The notes beneath the pieces are model-generated. The model did not search any database. It was not told the DNA's origin and saw only the letters and a list, made by a program, of their open reading frames with translations. A program made the position numbers and the translations under genes. From positions 45,524 through 109,523 of the forward strand of contig NZ_NCSQ01000084.1 in NCBI RefSeq assembly GCF_002105465.1: a DNA stretch of 64,000 nucleotides. Direction: 5' to 3'. This document shows positions 53,946 to 62,374 of this stretch, piece by piece (the stretch's first letter is position 1; the number at the start of each line of letters is the position of its first letter). The stretch is from Aquidulcibacter paucihalophilus (GTDB lineage Bacteria; Pseudomonadota; Alphaproteobacteria; Caulobacterales; Aquidulcibacteraceae).

Positions 53946-55036
53946 GCGATCACCACCTCACATTGGGTCTGGCCGGGGCGGCCAAGGCGAAGCTGGAATT
54001 GCCCGCCAATCGTCTCGGCAATGTCTTGCCGCCAACCGATGGAATCGGCCTCCAAAAAGGCCAGCGGTGCGGCTGGGGCATAAAGAGTTACACTGCGACC
54101 CTTGGCACCTTTCAAGGCGGCGGCGAGACGGTTGATGCCGTCGATGGCCACAGTCTCTGCCGTGGGTTGGCCCGTGGCATCCAGACAGATGTCAGCCAAG
54201 GCTTGGCGGCGCTTTTGGCGGGCAATCTCGGCAATGCCAAAACGCGAAACGGGCAGGACCTCGGTTTTGGGGGCGGCAACGCCGCCATTTTTTTCTGCGT
54301 CAAAGGCACTGATGAGCGCTTTGGTTAAAGCTTCCGCATCGCCTTTACGGCGCGGTCCGGTGAAATCCACGCAGATGAGGCCGCCAAGGCCGCGCAAACG
54401 GATTTGCCGCACGATTTCGGGCACAGCGGCGAGATTGAGGCCACGGGCAAAGCGGGCCGGATCGCTGCCGCCTGTTTCGCGATTGGCGCTATCCACATCA
54501 ATTGCGGTCAAGGCACGCGTACGCTCTATCGTCAGCCGGCCGCCGCCTGCGATAGGTACTTCTGGCTGCAAGGCTGCTTCATAGGCCGCATCAATCCGGT
54601 CAATCTCGTCCTCATCGGCCTCGCGCGGCTCTCCGGGCCAGCCCTGCCAAGGCGTGGCATCCTCTAAGAGACATGGGCAAGGCCCCCGGGGGGCGAGGCC
54701 TTCATAGGCGAGTGCTGGGCCCTTACCGCCTTCGGCCTCGCGCACCACACGTACCGCGACCGCCGCCCCAACGCGCAGATCAGCCTCACGCTCACGCCCA
54801 AAAGGCGCAAAGGCAGGCTCGCCCACGCCCAGATCAACAAAGGCCCCACCCATGCGTCCATCAATGGCTGTCACGCGGCCTGCATAAATCTGGCCCCACC
54901 GCACGCGGCTTTCATGGGTGGACCAACGCTCTAAGCGCAATTCCACGATCCGGTCGCGGTCAAATAAGGCAGCCCGCAATTCGCCAATGCGCTCATGAAT
55001 GACAATTTCGCGCGTGGGTGGCTTCGGCGCGTTCAT
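53942..55036 (-). CDS. Ribonuclease E/G family protein (short form)
   Basis: The 364-residue protein has an N-terminal S1-like domain (RVRWGQIYAGRVTAIDGRMGGAFVDLG). The catalytic DNase I-like domain has the metal-binding Asp residues in ALTAIDVDSA and ICVDFTGPRRKGD. It lacks the extra RNase H-like N-terminal part and the zinc-link/C-terminal scaffold of RNase E, so it resembles the short RNase E/G companions seen in this maf-infA block. It overlaps maf and yacG by four bases each. Confidence 0.9.
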   Translation of the reverse strand: MNAPKPPTREIVIHERIGELRAALFDRDRIVELRLERWSTHESRVRWGQIYAGRVTAIDGRMGGAFVDLGVGEPAFAPFGREREADLRVGAAVAVRVVREAEGGKGPALAYEGLAPRGPCPCLLEDATPWQGWPGEPREADEDEIDRIDAAYEAALQPEVPIAGGGRLTIERTRALTAIDVDSANRETGGSDPARFARGLNLAAVPEIVRQIRLRGLGGLICVDFTGPRRKGDAEALTKALISAFDAEKNGGVAAPKTEVLPVSRFGIAEIARQKRRQALADICLDATGQPTAETVAIDGINRLAAALKGAKGRSVTLYAPAAPLAFLEADSIGWRQDIAETIGGQFQLRLGRPGQTQCEVVIA

Positions 55037-55608
55037 GACACCACCCTCTTATAACCAAAGCCCTCAAGCAACGAGACAGTCTCATAGAGCGGCAGGCCCA
55101 TGACGCCCTCCCACGAGCCATGTAAATGGGTGCAAAACGCCCCAGCCAAGCCCTGAATGCCATAGCCACCGGCCTTGCCCATCCATTGCTCACTATCGAG
55201 ATAAAAGCGGATCTCCGCTTCGCTGAGGCGTTTGAATGTGAGGCGGGTCTCAACCGCCCGGCTGGCCTTGGCAGCGCCGCGTTGGACGGCGACGGCGGTC
55301 GTCACGCGGTGATTGCGCCCTGACAAGAGATGGAGGCAGGCCAAAGCCTGTTCGCGTGTTTCTGCCTTGGGCAAAAGTCTGCGCCCCACCGACACGACGG
55401 TATCTGCAGCCAGAATCAAATCATGCGGGTGTTGCAGGGCGATGGCTTCGGCCTTGGCACAAGCCAGCCGCAAGCCATGCTGGCGCGCCGTTTCATGGGG
55501 CAGAGGTGTTTCGTCCAGATCAGCTGGACAAATCGTGTCGGGTACAATCCCGACTCTGGCCAGAAGCTCTTGTCGGCGCGGCGATGCGCTCGCCAGAATA
55601 AGCTTCAT
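55033..55608 (-). CDS. maf: Maf-family nucleoside triphosphate pyrophosphatase
   Basis: This 191-residue Maf protein has the N-terminal LILASASPRRQELLARVG, the ILAADTVVSVGRRLLPKAE active-site region, and the conserved Glu/Lys/Asp set. Maf enzymes hydrolyse dTTP/UTP or modified pyrimidine nucleotides and affect septation in some bacteria. It overlaps the ribonuclease E/G gene by four bases and follows infA by ten. Confidence 0.94.
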   Translation of the reverse strand: MKLILASASPRRQELLARVGIVPDTICPADLDETPLPHETARQHGLRLACAKAEAIALQHPHDLILAADTVVSVGRRLLPKAETREQALACLHLLSGRNHRVTTAVAVQRGAAKASRAVETRLTFKRLSEAEIRFYLDSEQWMGKAGGYGIQGLAGAFCTHLHGSWEGVMGLPLYETVSLLEGFGYKRVVS

Positions 55609-55618
55609 GGGACTTGTT

Positions 55619-55837
55619 TTACCGGAAACGATAGGTGACCCGGCCTTTGGTCAGGTCATAGGGGGTCATTTCGACCAGAACTTTATCGCCGGCGAGCACG
55701 CGAATGCGGTTCTTACGCAATTTACCAGCCGTGTGGCCGATAATTTCATGTTCGTTTTCAAGACGGATGCGGAAAGTGGCATTGGGTAGAAGCTCTACCA
55801 CGGTACCTTGAAATTCGAGCAATTCTTCTTTTGACAT
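55619..55837 (-). CDS. infA: Translation initiation factor IF-1
   Basis: The 72-residue S1/OB-fold protein reads [40 protein letters not shown] and ends [12 protein letters not shown], all diagnostic of IF-1, which occupies the ribosomal A site during initiation. The ATG at 55837 with GGGAGA before it gives the standard length. Confidence 0.98.
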   Translation of the reverse strand: MSKEELLEFQGTVVELLPNATFRIRLENEHEIIGHTAGKLRKNRIRVLAGDKVLVEMTPYDLTKGRVTYRFR

Positions 55838-56081
55838 TGGGTCTCCCGGCCGCAAATGACCTATTGGGCTGACTACTCAGCGTGATTGGCGCGCTCTATA
55901 GTCTGTTTTGGGGGTAAAAAGCCAGTGCTATGGGTGTTGAAGCTGTTAAACTGGGGCCTGCGTGCCACAGATAGGTCAGTTCCTCTCACAGCTCCTGTCA
56001 GTTTCCTCTGCGTCCGTCTTGCGGCATGGGCCGTTTTCGCCCATCTGAAGGGCAGAAGACCAATTAGAGAGCTTTATCCCC

Positions 56082-56855
56082 GTGTCCGCCTTTACCACTG
56101 AAACCGTGCTGGATGTCCAGCACTATACCGACCGCCTTTTCCGCTTCCGCACCACCCGCGCCCCAGCCTTCCGGTTTCGGACGGGCGAGTTTGTGATGAT
56201 GGGCTTGGAAATTGCCGGAAAGCCATTGGTGCGGGCCTATTCGATTGCCAGCCCCAATTGGGATGAGGAATTGGAATTCTACTCAATCAAAGTGCCCGAT
56301 GGGCCTCTGACGTCCAAGCTCTGCTCTATTGAAGTCGGCCAGACTGTGCTGGTCGGGCGCAAACCCGTTGGCACGTTGGTGCTCGATGCGTTGTTGCCCG
56401 GCAAAAGGCTTTATATGGTGGCGACGGGGACGGGTATTGCTCCTTTCGCCAGCCTGATCCGCGATCCTGAAACCTATGAGCGCTTTGACGAAGTTATCCT
56501 GACCCATACGTGCCGAACTTCAGATGAGCTGACCTATGGGATTGAGTTGGTCGCCAGCCTGAAAGACGATCCCTTGGTGGGAGACTATATCCAAGCCGGC
56601 AAATTGATCCATGACACGGCTGCCACGCGCGAGGCACAGGGCGCTAAAGGCCGCCTGCCCGCCCGCGTTGCTGATGGCAGCTTCTTTAAAGAACATAATC
56701 TGCCGCCGTTTAACCCAGACGAAGATCGCGGCATGATTTGCGGCTCGATGGAAATGCTCGCCTCCTGCAAGACCATGTTTGAAGAAGCAGGCTTTACCGA
56801 GGGCTCAGTCAGTCAGCCTGGGCAATTTGTCTATGAAAAGGCATTTGTCGGCTGA
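56082..56855 (+). CDS. fpr: Ferredoxin/flavodoxin-NADP(+) reductase
   Basis: This 257-residue Fpr-type reductase has an FAD-binding beta barrel (RAYSIASPNWDEELEFYSIKV, first half) and an NADP domain with VATGTGIAPFASLIRDP and the CGSMEM motif. It ends in FVYEKAFVG, typical of bacterial subclass I Fpr. The start is a GTG at 56082. Its partner ferredoxin is not in the window. Confidence 0.95.
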   Translation: MSAFTTETVLDVQHYTDRLFRFRTTRAPAFRFRTGEFVMMGLEIAGKPLVRAYSIASPNWDEELEFYSIKVPDGPLTSKLCSIEVGQTVLVGRKPVGTLVLDALLPGKRLYMVATGTGIAPFASLIRDPETYERFDEVILTHTCRTSDELTYGIELVASLKDDPLVGDYIQAGKLIHDTAATREAQGAKGRLPARVADGSFFKEHNLPPFNPDEDRGMICGSMEMLASCKTMFEEAGFTEGSVSQPGQFVYEKAFVG

Positions 56856-56878
56856 GCGATTGGTGCTAGGCCTCGACC

Positions 56879-57394
56879 ATGGAGACCATCAAGCTTTGCC
56901 TCATTGTCGCGCGTGGCCGCAATCATGTGATTGGGGTCGATAATGACTTACCGTGGCGTTTGGGCAGTGACCTAAAAAACTTCAAAGCGGTCACTTTGGG
57001 AAAGCCTGTCATCATGGGCCGCAAGACGTGGGATTCAATTGGCCGCCCCCTGCCCGGCCGGCCAAATTTGGTCATCACACGCGATACGGATTTTGTGGCA
57101 CCAGGTGCCAGTGTGTGGTCGAGATTGAGCTTGGCGAAAGAAGCGGCCAAAGCCATGGCAAAGGCCACCCAGCAAACCGAAATCTGTGTGATAGGTGGCG
57201 GGCAAATCTATGCCGAGGCTTTGCCCTTTGCCGACCGGCTCTATCTGACCGATGTCGATGCCGCGCCAGAAGGCCATACTGTCTTTCCAGCTCTGGATGA
57301 AAGCGCGTGGATCGAGACGTCGCGCACCCAATTTCGCGCTGGGCCAAAGGATGACCACGATTTTGTGGTTCGCATATTGGATCGGGCCGCTTAA
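56879..57394 (+). CDS. folA: Dihydrofolate reductase
   Basis: The 171-residue enzyme has the family order: IVARGRNHVIGVDNDLPWRL (substrate Asp/Trp), VIMGRKTWDSIGRPLPGR, CVIGGGQIYAEALPFADRLYLT. DHFR regenerates tetrahydrofolate. thyA is not adjacent. Its stop overlaps the convergent unknown gene by four bases. Confidence 0.97.
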   Translation: METIKLCLIVARGRNHVIGVDNDLPWRLGSDLKNFKAVTLGKPVIMGRKTWDSIGRPLPGRPNLVITRDTDFVAPGASVWSRLSLAKEAAKAMAKATQQTEICVIGGGQIYAEALPFADRLYLTDVDAAPEGHTVFPALDESAWIETSRTQFRAGPKDDHDFVVRILDRAA

Positions 57395-57654
57395 GCCGCT
57401 TGTGTGCCCTGATAAAGACGTAGAATCTGCAGCGTCGCCCCATCATTGCCGGGCTTGCCGCCTTCATCCAATTCTTCTTGCAAGGCGACACTGTCAATTT
57501 CGGCCTGCAAGGCGCTTGCAAGCTTTTCGCCCAATACCGGATCATGGCTGCTCAACACTTCCCACAGGGTGCGTGTCATGCGCAGGGCGACATCGGCATC
57601 AATGCGAACGCCGTGTAATTGGGACTGTTCTTCTTGGGCGCGGGAATTCTGCAT
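57391..57654 (-). CDS. Small unknown soluble protein
   Basis: I do not recognise this 87-residue protein. It is helical and acidic, with RIDADVALRMTRTLWEVLSS and a C-terminal ATLQILRLYQGTQAA. The ATG at 57654 is fixed by GGAGG five bases upstream; the open frame beyond it (to 57783) is not credible. It overlaps folA convergently by four bases. Confidence 0.65.
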   Translation of the reverse strand: MQNSRAQEEQSQLHGVRIDADVALRMTRTLWEVLSSHDPVLGEKLASALQAEIDSVALQEELDEGGKPGNDGATLQILRLYQGTQAA

Positions 57655-57810
57655 CTTCGCCTCCACTGTCAAACTCAAAAAAATGGTTCCGATCGAAAAA
57701 GGGATGTTTACTGTTGAACCCAACCTACGCGTAAGATAATTTACAAATAGTTGCTGAAAACTTGCATGCAAGCGCAGAAACAAATTTAATTACCTGAATG
57801 GACTTTCCCA

Positions 57811-57918
57811 ATGCCTGAAATCCAAGCGGTTGCGCTTGCGCTTTCAGGTGCCGAGCTCATCTTGCTAAAGCCCGTCTGGACCGACATGATGGGCGCATTC
57901 AGTTCTTCTGCTAGGTGA
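57811..57918 (+). CDS. Possible 35-residue peptide overlapping the RusA gene
   Basis: A small frame starting at an ATG at 57811 encodes a hydrophobic peptide (VALALSGAELILLKP) and ends in a GTGA overlap with the GTG start of the RusA gene. A strong hairpin (CCTGAAA with CAAGCG pairs, 57814-57848) lies within it. It may be a coupling leader or a structured leader RNA; there is no good ribosome site. Confidence 0.25.
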   Translation: MPEIQAVALALSGAELILLKPVWTDMMGAFSSSAR

Positions 57919-58304
57919 GCAAGCCCATGCCAGAGCCAGAGTCACACGTGCCTTGGCGCGGCAGTGGTGCAACCAAGGGCCGCCAGATCGGTGCCTTAGC
58001 TGAATTCCTGATCTTGGAAGTGACCTCCCAATCCAAAGTCTATAAGCAGAAACTAGACCGCTTGTTGCGTACGGAAATGAAGATTCGCCCGCGGCATGGG
58101 GAATTTGAAGTCGAAATCCTGATCGATCTCAATCGCGACTACCCAGCCATCGACCTCGACAATGTGGCAAAAGCGGTCCTTGACGGCATTAAGGGCGCGG
58201 TTTTCTTTGATGATGCGCAAGTCATGCGCTTGGTGGTGGAAAAGCGCTGGGCAGAGTCAGAGCGGGTCCTGGTGCGAGCTTGGCCACGGGGCGATCAGGC
58301 TTAG
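57915..58304 (+). CDS. RusA-family Holliday-junction resolvase
   Basis: The 129-residue protein matches RusA: the N-terminal SKVYKQKLDRLLRTEM, then FEVEILIDLNRDYP, and the catalytic-Asp region AIDLDNVAKAVLDGIKGAVFFDDAQV (first half). RusA-type enzymes cut Holliday junctions and are usually phage-borne. Here no other phage genes adjoin. It begins with a GTG at 57915. Codon use is like its neighbours. Confidence 0.82.
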   Translation: MSKPMPEPESHVPWRGSGATKGRQIGALAEFLILEVTSQSKVYKQKLDRLLRTEMKIRPRHGEFEVEILIDLNRDYPAIDLDNVAKAVLDGIKGAVFFDDAQVMRLVVEKRWAESERVLVRAWPRGDQA

Positions 58305-58341
58305 TCCAACGCGCGTGCCCAACACCGTGGCATAGATACAA

Positions 58342-58355
58342 TTTGTTACAACAAA
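58342..58355. promoter_or_regulatory. Palindromic site upstream of the ABC transporter operon
   Basis: TTTGTT-AC-AACAAA is a perfect 14-base palindrome 80 bases upstream of the first permease gene, in an otherwise unremarkable 130-base gap. It has the form of an operator; the regulator is not known. Confidence 0.35.
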
Positions 58356-58434
58356 GTCAGTAAAATGCCCGAATTGCCCTCGACAGACTTCGCCGTATGC
58401 GTTTGAAATATCGCGACAAGCTTCATGAGGGCGG

Positions 58435-59331
58435 ATGATGCAAGATTGGCGCGAAGATAAGACCTTTTTCGGTGCGGCCATCGCGCTGCCGGTCATCTGG
58501 TTTATGATCTTTTTTGTTGTGCCGATGGCCATTGTTTGGGCCTATTCGGTCGGTGAAAATGTTGGTGCGGTTGATATCGCGATCACCGGTACATTTGCCA
58601 ATTATGCGAAGGCCTTTTCGCCTGAAGTTCTGAAAGTCATGGGCGATTCCGTCGTCCTCGCCTTCATTACCACGATCATTTGCCTTGTGGTCGCTTTCCC
58701 TGTGGCCCTGGCCATGACCTTTGCCGACGAAAAGCAAAAGATGTGGCTTTTGCTGTTAGTCATGCTGCCCTTCTGGACCAATCTGTTGATCCGGACCTAT
58801 GCGCTGATTGCCGTGATGCGCACTTCTGGCGTGATCAATTCCGGGCTCGAGGGGGTGCACGGTCTTTTGGCCCTTACCGGGCTGCCAATGGGCACGTTTG
58901 AACCCCTGCCCTTACTGTACAACAAGTTCGCTGTCGTGGTGGGCCTTGTCTATGTGCATTTGCCCTTCATGGTATTGCCGCTTTATGCCGCGCTCGACCG
59001 CTTGGACAAAAGCCTGATTGAGGCGAGCCTTGATTTGGGGGCAGGCCATTTGGAAACCATCCGCCGCATCATCGTGCCACTGGCAGCCCCCGGTATTGCG
59101 GCCGGCCTTGTGATTACCTTTATCCCGGCCCTTGGGGCCTATCTGACCCCTGACCTGTTGGGTGGGCCGGATGATCTGATGATCGCCAGCCTGATTGAAC
59201 GACAATTCAAGCGCGCCAATGACTGGCCGTTTGGGGCGGCTTTGTCCTTTATCCTGATGTATATCACGCTCATTTTCTTTGCCATTCGCGCCTTTATGGA
59301 GCGCAAGGGCGGAAAGGTGGGCGCACACTAA
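58435..59331 (+). CDS. potB: Polyamine-type ABC transporter permease (PotB/PotH-like)
   Basis: This 298-residue inner-membrane protein has six hydrophobic helices and the EAA loop EASLDLGAGHLETIRRIIVP (about 198-217), which contacts the ATPase. The sequence order matches PotB/PotH permeases for spermidine/putrescine. Its stop shares one base with the next start (TAATG), so the operon potB-potC-potA is tightly coupled. Substrate assignment rests on similarity and on the downstream puuD. Confidence 0.9.
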   Translation: MMQDWREDKTFFGAAIALPVIWFMIFFVVPMAIVWAYSVGENVGAVDIAITGTFANYAKAFSPEVLKVMGDSVVLAFITTIICLVVAFPVALAMTFADEKQKMWLLLLVMLPFWTNLLIRTYALIAVMRTSGVINSGLEGVHGLLALTGLPMGTFEPLPLLYNKFAVVVGLVYVHLPFMVLPLYAALDRLDKSLIEASLDLGAGHLETIRRIIVPLAAPGIAAGLVITFIPALGAYLTPDLLGGPDDLMIASLIERQFKRANDWPFGAALSFILMYITLIFFAIRAFMERKGGKVGAH

Positions 59332-60161
59332 TGGCCAGGAAAGTCGCCCGCGCGCCCTTAGATTACCTCAATATGCCCGCGATGAAGGCGTGGCTGGCTG
59401 GGGTGTTTATCTTCCTCTACACGCCATTGATGATCCTGATCCTATTCAGTTTCAACGATTCCAAGGCCAATATTGTCTGGAAGGGGTTCACGCTCAAATG
59501 GTACGTCAAGGCATTTGAAAACACCCAATTGCGCGAAGCTTTACTCAACTCGCTTCTGATCGCAGGGGTTTGTACGATTGTCTCGGTTGTGCTGGGGGCC
59601 TTAATGGCCTTTGCCTTCTGGCGGTTCAAATTTCCCTTCAAGGGCCCGCTTGAAAGCGGGATGAGTTTGCCGATTGTGGTGCCTGAAATCTGCTTTGGCG
59701 TGGCGGTCTTGCTGTTCTTCGCCAAAATCGGATTCCCCAACGATCTGCCCTATCCCTTCAATCTAACCCAGATCATTTTGGCCCATGTGACCTTTGCTTT
59801 CCCCTTTGTCGCCATTGTGGTGCGGGCAAGGCTGGAGAGCTTTAATCCAGAATTGGAAGCAGCTGCCTTGGATTTGGGGGCTTCGCGCTATCAAGCCTTT
59901 CGCGATGTGATCGTGCCCCATATGAAACCCGGCCTGATCGCCGGTGGCCTTCTGGCCTTCACCCTGTCGTTGGATGATTTTGTGATTACCTTCTTTGCGT
60001 CCGGGCCTGGTACCATCACCTTCCCGGTCAAAGTCTATTCCATGGTGCGCTTCTCGGTCACGCCAGAGGTCAATGCTGCCTCTACCATCATCATTCTGAT
60101 CACGGTGATCGCTACCGTCCTTGCCTTGCGCGCCCAAGCCGCTACCACCAAAGAGAGCTAA
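59331..60161 (+). CDS. potC: Polyamine-type ABC transporter permease (PotC/PotI-like)
   Basis: The 276-residue permease has six helices, the PotC-type N-terminus (AGVFIFLYTPLMILILFSFND) and the EAA loop AAALDLGASRYQAFRDVIVP. It pairs with the preceding permease as a heterodimeric channel. Four bases separate it from the ATPase gene. Confidence 0.9.
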   Translation: MARKVARAPLDYLNMPAMKAWLAGVFIFLYTPLMILILFSFNDSKANIVWKGFTLKWYVKAFENTQLREALLNSLLIAGVCTIVSVVLGALMAFAFWRFKFPFKGPLESGMSLPIVVPEICFGVAVLLFFAKIGFPNDLPYPFNLTQIILAHVTFAFPFVAIVVRARLESFNPELEAAALDLGASRYQAFRDVIVPHMKPGLIAGGLLAFTLSLDDFVITFFASGPGTITFPVKVYSMVRFSVTPEVNAASTIIILITVIATVLALRAQAATTKES

Positions 60162-60164
60162 ATC

Positions 60165-61292
60165 ATGAGTGATCGTGACACCATTATTCGGGTCGAAGAA
60201 GTTACCAAGCGCTATGGTAAGGTGACCGCAGTTGACCGCGTGACGTTGGAAATCCCGCGCGGTGAGTTCTTTGCCCTCTTAGGCCCTTCCGGCTGCGGCA
60301 AAACGACCTTGTTGCGGATGTTGGCTGGCTTTGAAATGCCGAGCGAAGGCAAGATTTTCATCGACGGCGTCGATATGTCGACCATCCCGCCCAATAAGCG
60401 GCCCGTGAACATGGTGTTTCAATCCTATGCCGTTTTCCCGCATATGACGGTGTTTGAAAATGTCGCCTATGGCTTGAAGTTCGATAATGTCGCCAAGGCC
60501 GACCAATATGGTCGCGTCATGGCCGCCTTGGCCGATGTGAAGCTGGATCATCTGGCCGAGCGCAAGCCCGATCAGATGAGTGGCGGTCAACGCCAGCGCG
60601 TGGCTCTGGCCCGCGCGCTTGTCAAAAAGCCCAAAGTTCTCCTGCTGGACGAGCCGTTAAGCGCGCTCGATGCGAAACTGCGTGAAGCCATGCGCTTTGA
60701 ACTGGCCGAGCTGCAAGACAAGATCGGCATTACCTTTGTGATGGTGACCCATGATCAGGACGAGGCCCTTGCCATGGCGTGCCGCTGCGCCGTGATGGAC
60801 CGGGGCAAGCTGATGCAAACGGCCACACCTTCGAACCTGTATGAATTTCCTGCCAACAAATTTGTAGCCGACTTCATTGGTAGCGTAAATTTGTTTGAAG
60901 GAACCTTAGAAGTTGACGAGCCCGACCATGCCATTGTCCAGTCGGAAGAATTGGGCGGGCGGATCTTCTTTGACCATGGCGTCTCGGGTGCGGGTGGCGA
61001 GAAAATGTGGGTCGGCATTCGTCCAGAAAAGATCGAATTGCTCAAGCGTGAAGAGGGCTCTACCCCGCCGACACCTGAAGACGCGCCCTCAGGCTGCAAT
61101 GTAACGGCAGGAACCATCCGCCAAATATCCTATCTCGGCAGCGAGAGCATTTATGAAATCGACTTGATCAATGGGCGGCGCATGCAGGTCTCACGTCCCA
61201 ATCTGTCGCGCTGGGATCAAGAGGACTTCACGTGGGATGATGAAGTCTGGCTGCGTTGGCATGGCGATAGCCCTGTCTTGCTGCAGAGCTAG
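60165..61292 (+). CDS. potA: Polyamine-type ABC transporter ATP-binding protein
   Basis: This 375-residue ATPase has Walker A GPSGCGKTT (40-48), the ABC signature MSGGQRQRVALARAL, Walker B VLLLDEPLSALD, and a C-terminal TOBE-like domain (about 290-370), as in PotA. It powers the two permeases. No periplasmic binding protein (PotD/F) lies on either side within the window. Confidence 0.93.
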   Translation: MSDRDTIIRVEEVTKRYGKVTAVDRVTLEIPRGEFFALLGPSGCGKTTLLRMLAGFEMPSEGKIFIDGVDMSTIPPNKRPVNMVFQSYAVFPHMTVFENVAYGLKFDNVAKADQYGRVMAALADVKLDHLAERKPDQMSGGQRQRVALARALVKKPKVLLLDEPLSALDAKLREAMRFELAELQDKIGITFVMVTHDQDEALAMACRCAVMDRGKLMQTATPSNLYEFPANKFVADFIGSVNLFEGTLEVDEPDHAIVQSEELGGRIFFDHGVSGAGGEKMWVGIRPEKIELLKREEGSTPPTPEDAPSGCNVTAGTIRQISYLGSESIYEIDLINGRRMQVSRPNLSRWDQEDFTWDDEVWLRWHGDSPVLLQS

Positions 61293-61302
61293 AGGCCCCT
61301 AG

Positions 61303-62049
61303 ATGAACGCACGACCCATTCTCGGCATGATTTGTTGCCAGCGCCATGTTGGCACCGAATATGCCCAAGCGGTGATGGAGCGCTATCTTTATGGAGTCAG
61401 CCCGCATGTGGATGCGATTCCGCTCTTGATCCCTTCCCTGCCCGCTTTTGTTGACGCAGAAGCCGTGGCAGGCCGCCTCGAAGGACTGTTGTTAACGGGC
61501 TCGCCCTCCAACATGCAGCCCCACCGCTATGGCGAAGATCGTGACGATGCACCCGGGCCGTTTGATCCCAATCGCGATGAAATGGCGATGGCCTTGGCCG
61601 ATGTGATGCTGAAAGCTGGTAAGCCCGTCTTTGGCATTTGCCGGGGTTTTCAAGAACTCAATGTCCATTTTGGTGGCACGCTGCGGCGCGACATGGCCGA
61701 CCCAGCGCGCGCCCTCCAACATCACGCCCCCGATGGGGTCAGCTTTGATGCGATGTTTGCCCATGAGCATGACGTGACGCTTGAAGAAGGCGGGGCCATT
61801 TTGGCGGCCATCGGCCAAACCACAATCAAGGTCAATTCGGTCCATTATCAAGGCGTGGACAAACTCGGGAAAGACTTACGCGTCGAGGCCCGCGCCCCCG
61901 ATGGCGTGGTCGAAGCCTTTTCCAGCACCGCCCGAGGCGGGCCTGTCCTTGCCGTGCAATGGCACCCTGAGTGGAAGCCCGAAGCCAATGAGAACAGCCG
62001 CCAACTATTTGGCTTGATGGGTCGCGTCTTGCGGGGTGGGTCGCTTTAA
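61303..62049 (+). CDS. puuD: Gamma-glutamyl-GABA hydrolase (PuuD-like)
   Basis: The 248-residue class I glutamine-amidotransferase-like C26 hydrolase has the nucleophile C113 in VFGICRGFQELNV and the catalytic His/Glu in VQWHPEWKP. The N-terminus resembles PuuD (ILGMICCQ). PuuD releases GABA from gamma-glutamyl-GABA in putrescine breakdown, which fits the polyamine transporter ten bases upstream. No puuA/puuB/puuC is in the window. Confidence 0.88.
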   Translation: MNARPILGMICCQRHVGTEYAQAVMERYLYGVSPHVDAIPLLIPSLPAFVDAEAVAGRLEGLLLTGSPSNMQPHRYGEDRDDAPGPFDPNRDEMAMALADVMLKAGKPVFGICRGFQELNVHFGGTLRRDMADPARALQHHAPDGVSFDAMFAHEHDVTLEEGGAILAAIGQTTIKVNSVHYQGVDKLGKDLRVEARAPDGVVEAFSSTARGGPVLAVQWHPEWKPEANENSRQLFGLMGRVLRGGSL

Positions 62050-62374
62050 GGGGCGATATTGGGCGCATCAGCGTCGGGTGCACTTTCTCTATCGTGTCAT
62101 CCCGGACAGCAAAGCCCAGTCGCAGACCTTGTGACGCGAGCTTCCCCCAAGGTCGCCGCTGCACCCGGCAACGCAAGCTCTCCCGCGCCCACAAACTGTC
62201 GTTTTGCCCGCAGCAAGAACCAGCTTCACTGGTAACAAACGGCTCACGGAGCTGTTACCCAAAGTTAAACTATTTGTAATTTGACCCCAAAGATTGAAAA
62301 CCTAACTGACCGGCTGGAAGCCTGATTTCCAGTCGCGTTTCGCGCGACTCCTTCTTGCAACTTGGAGGCTAGAT
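62050..62374. other. Leader/intergenic region before the outer-membrane protein gene
   Basis: These 325 bases hold no gene. A fragment of the dispersed repeat (GTGTCATCCCGGAC, 62094-62107) lies near the start. An inverted repeat GGTAACA/TGTTACC spans 62231-62259, and an AT-rich stretch near 62265-62285 may contain the promoter. The untranslated leader has two small hairpins before GGAGG at about 62362. Confidence 0.4.
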
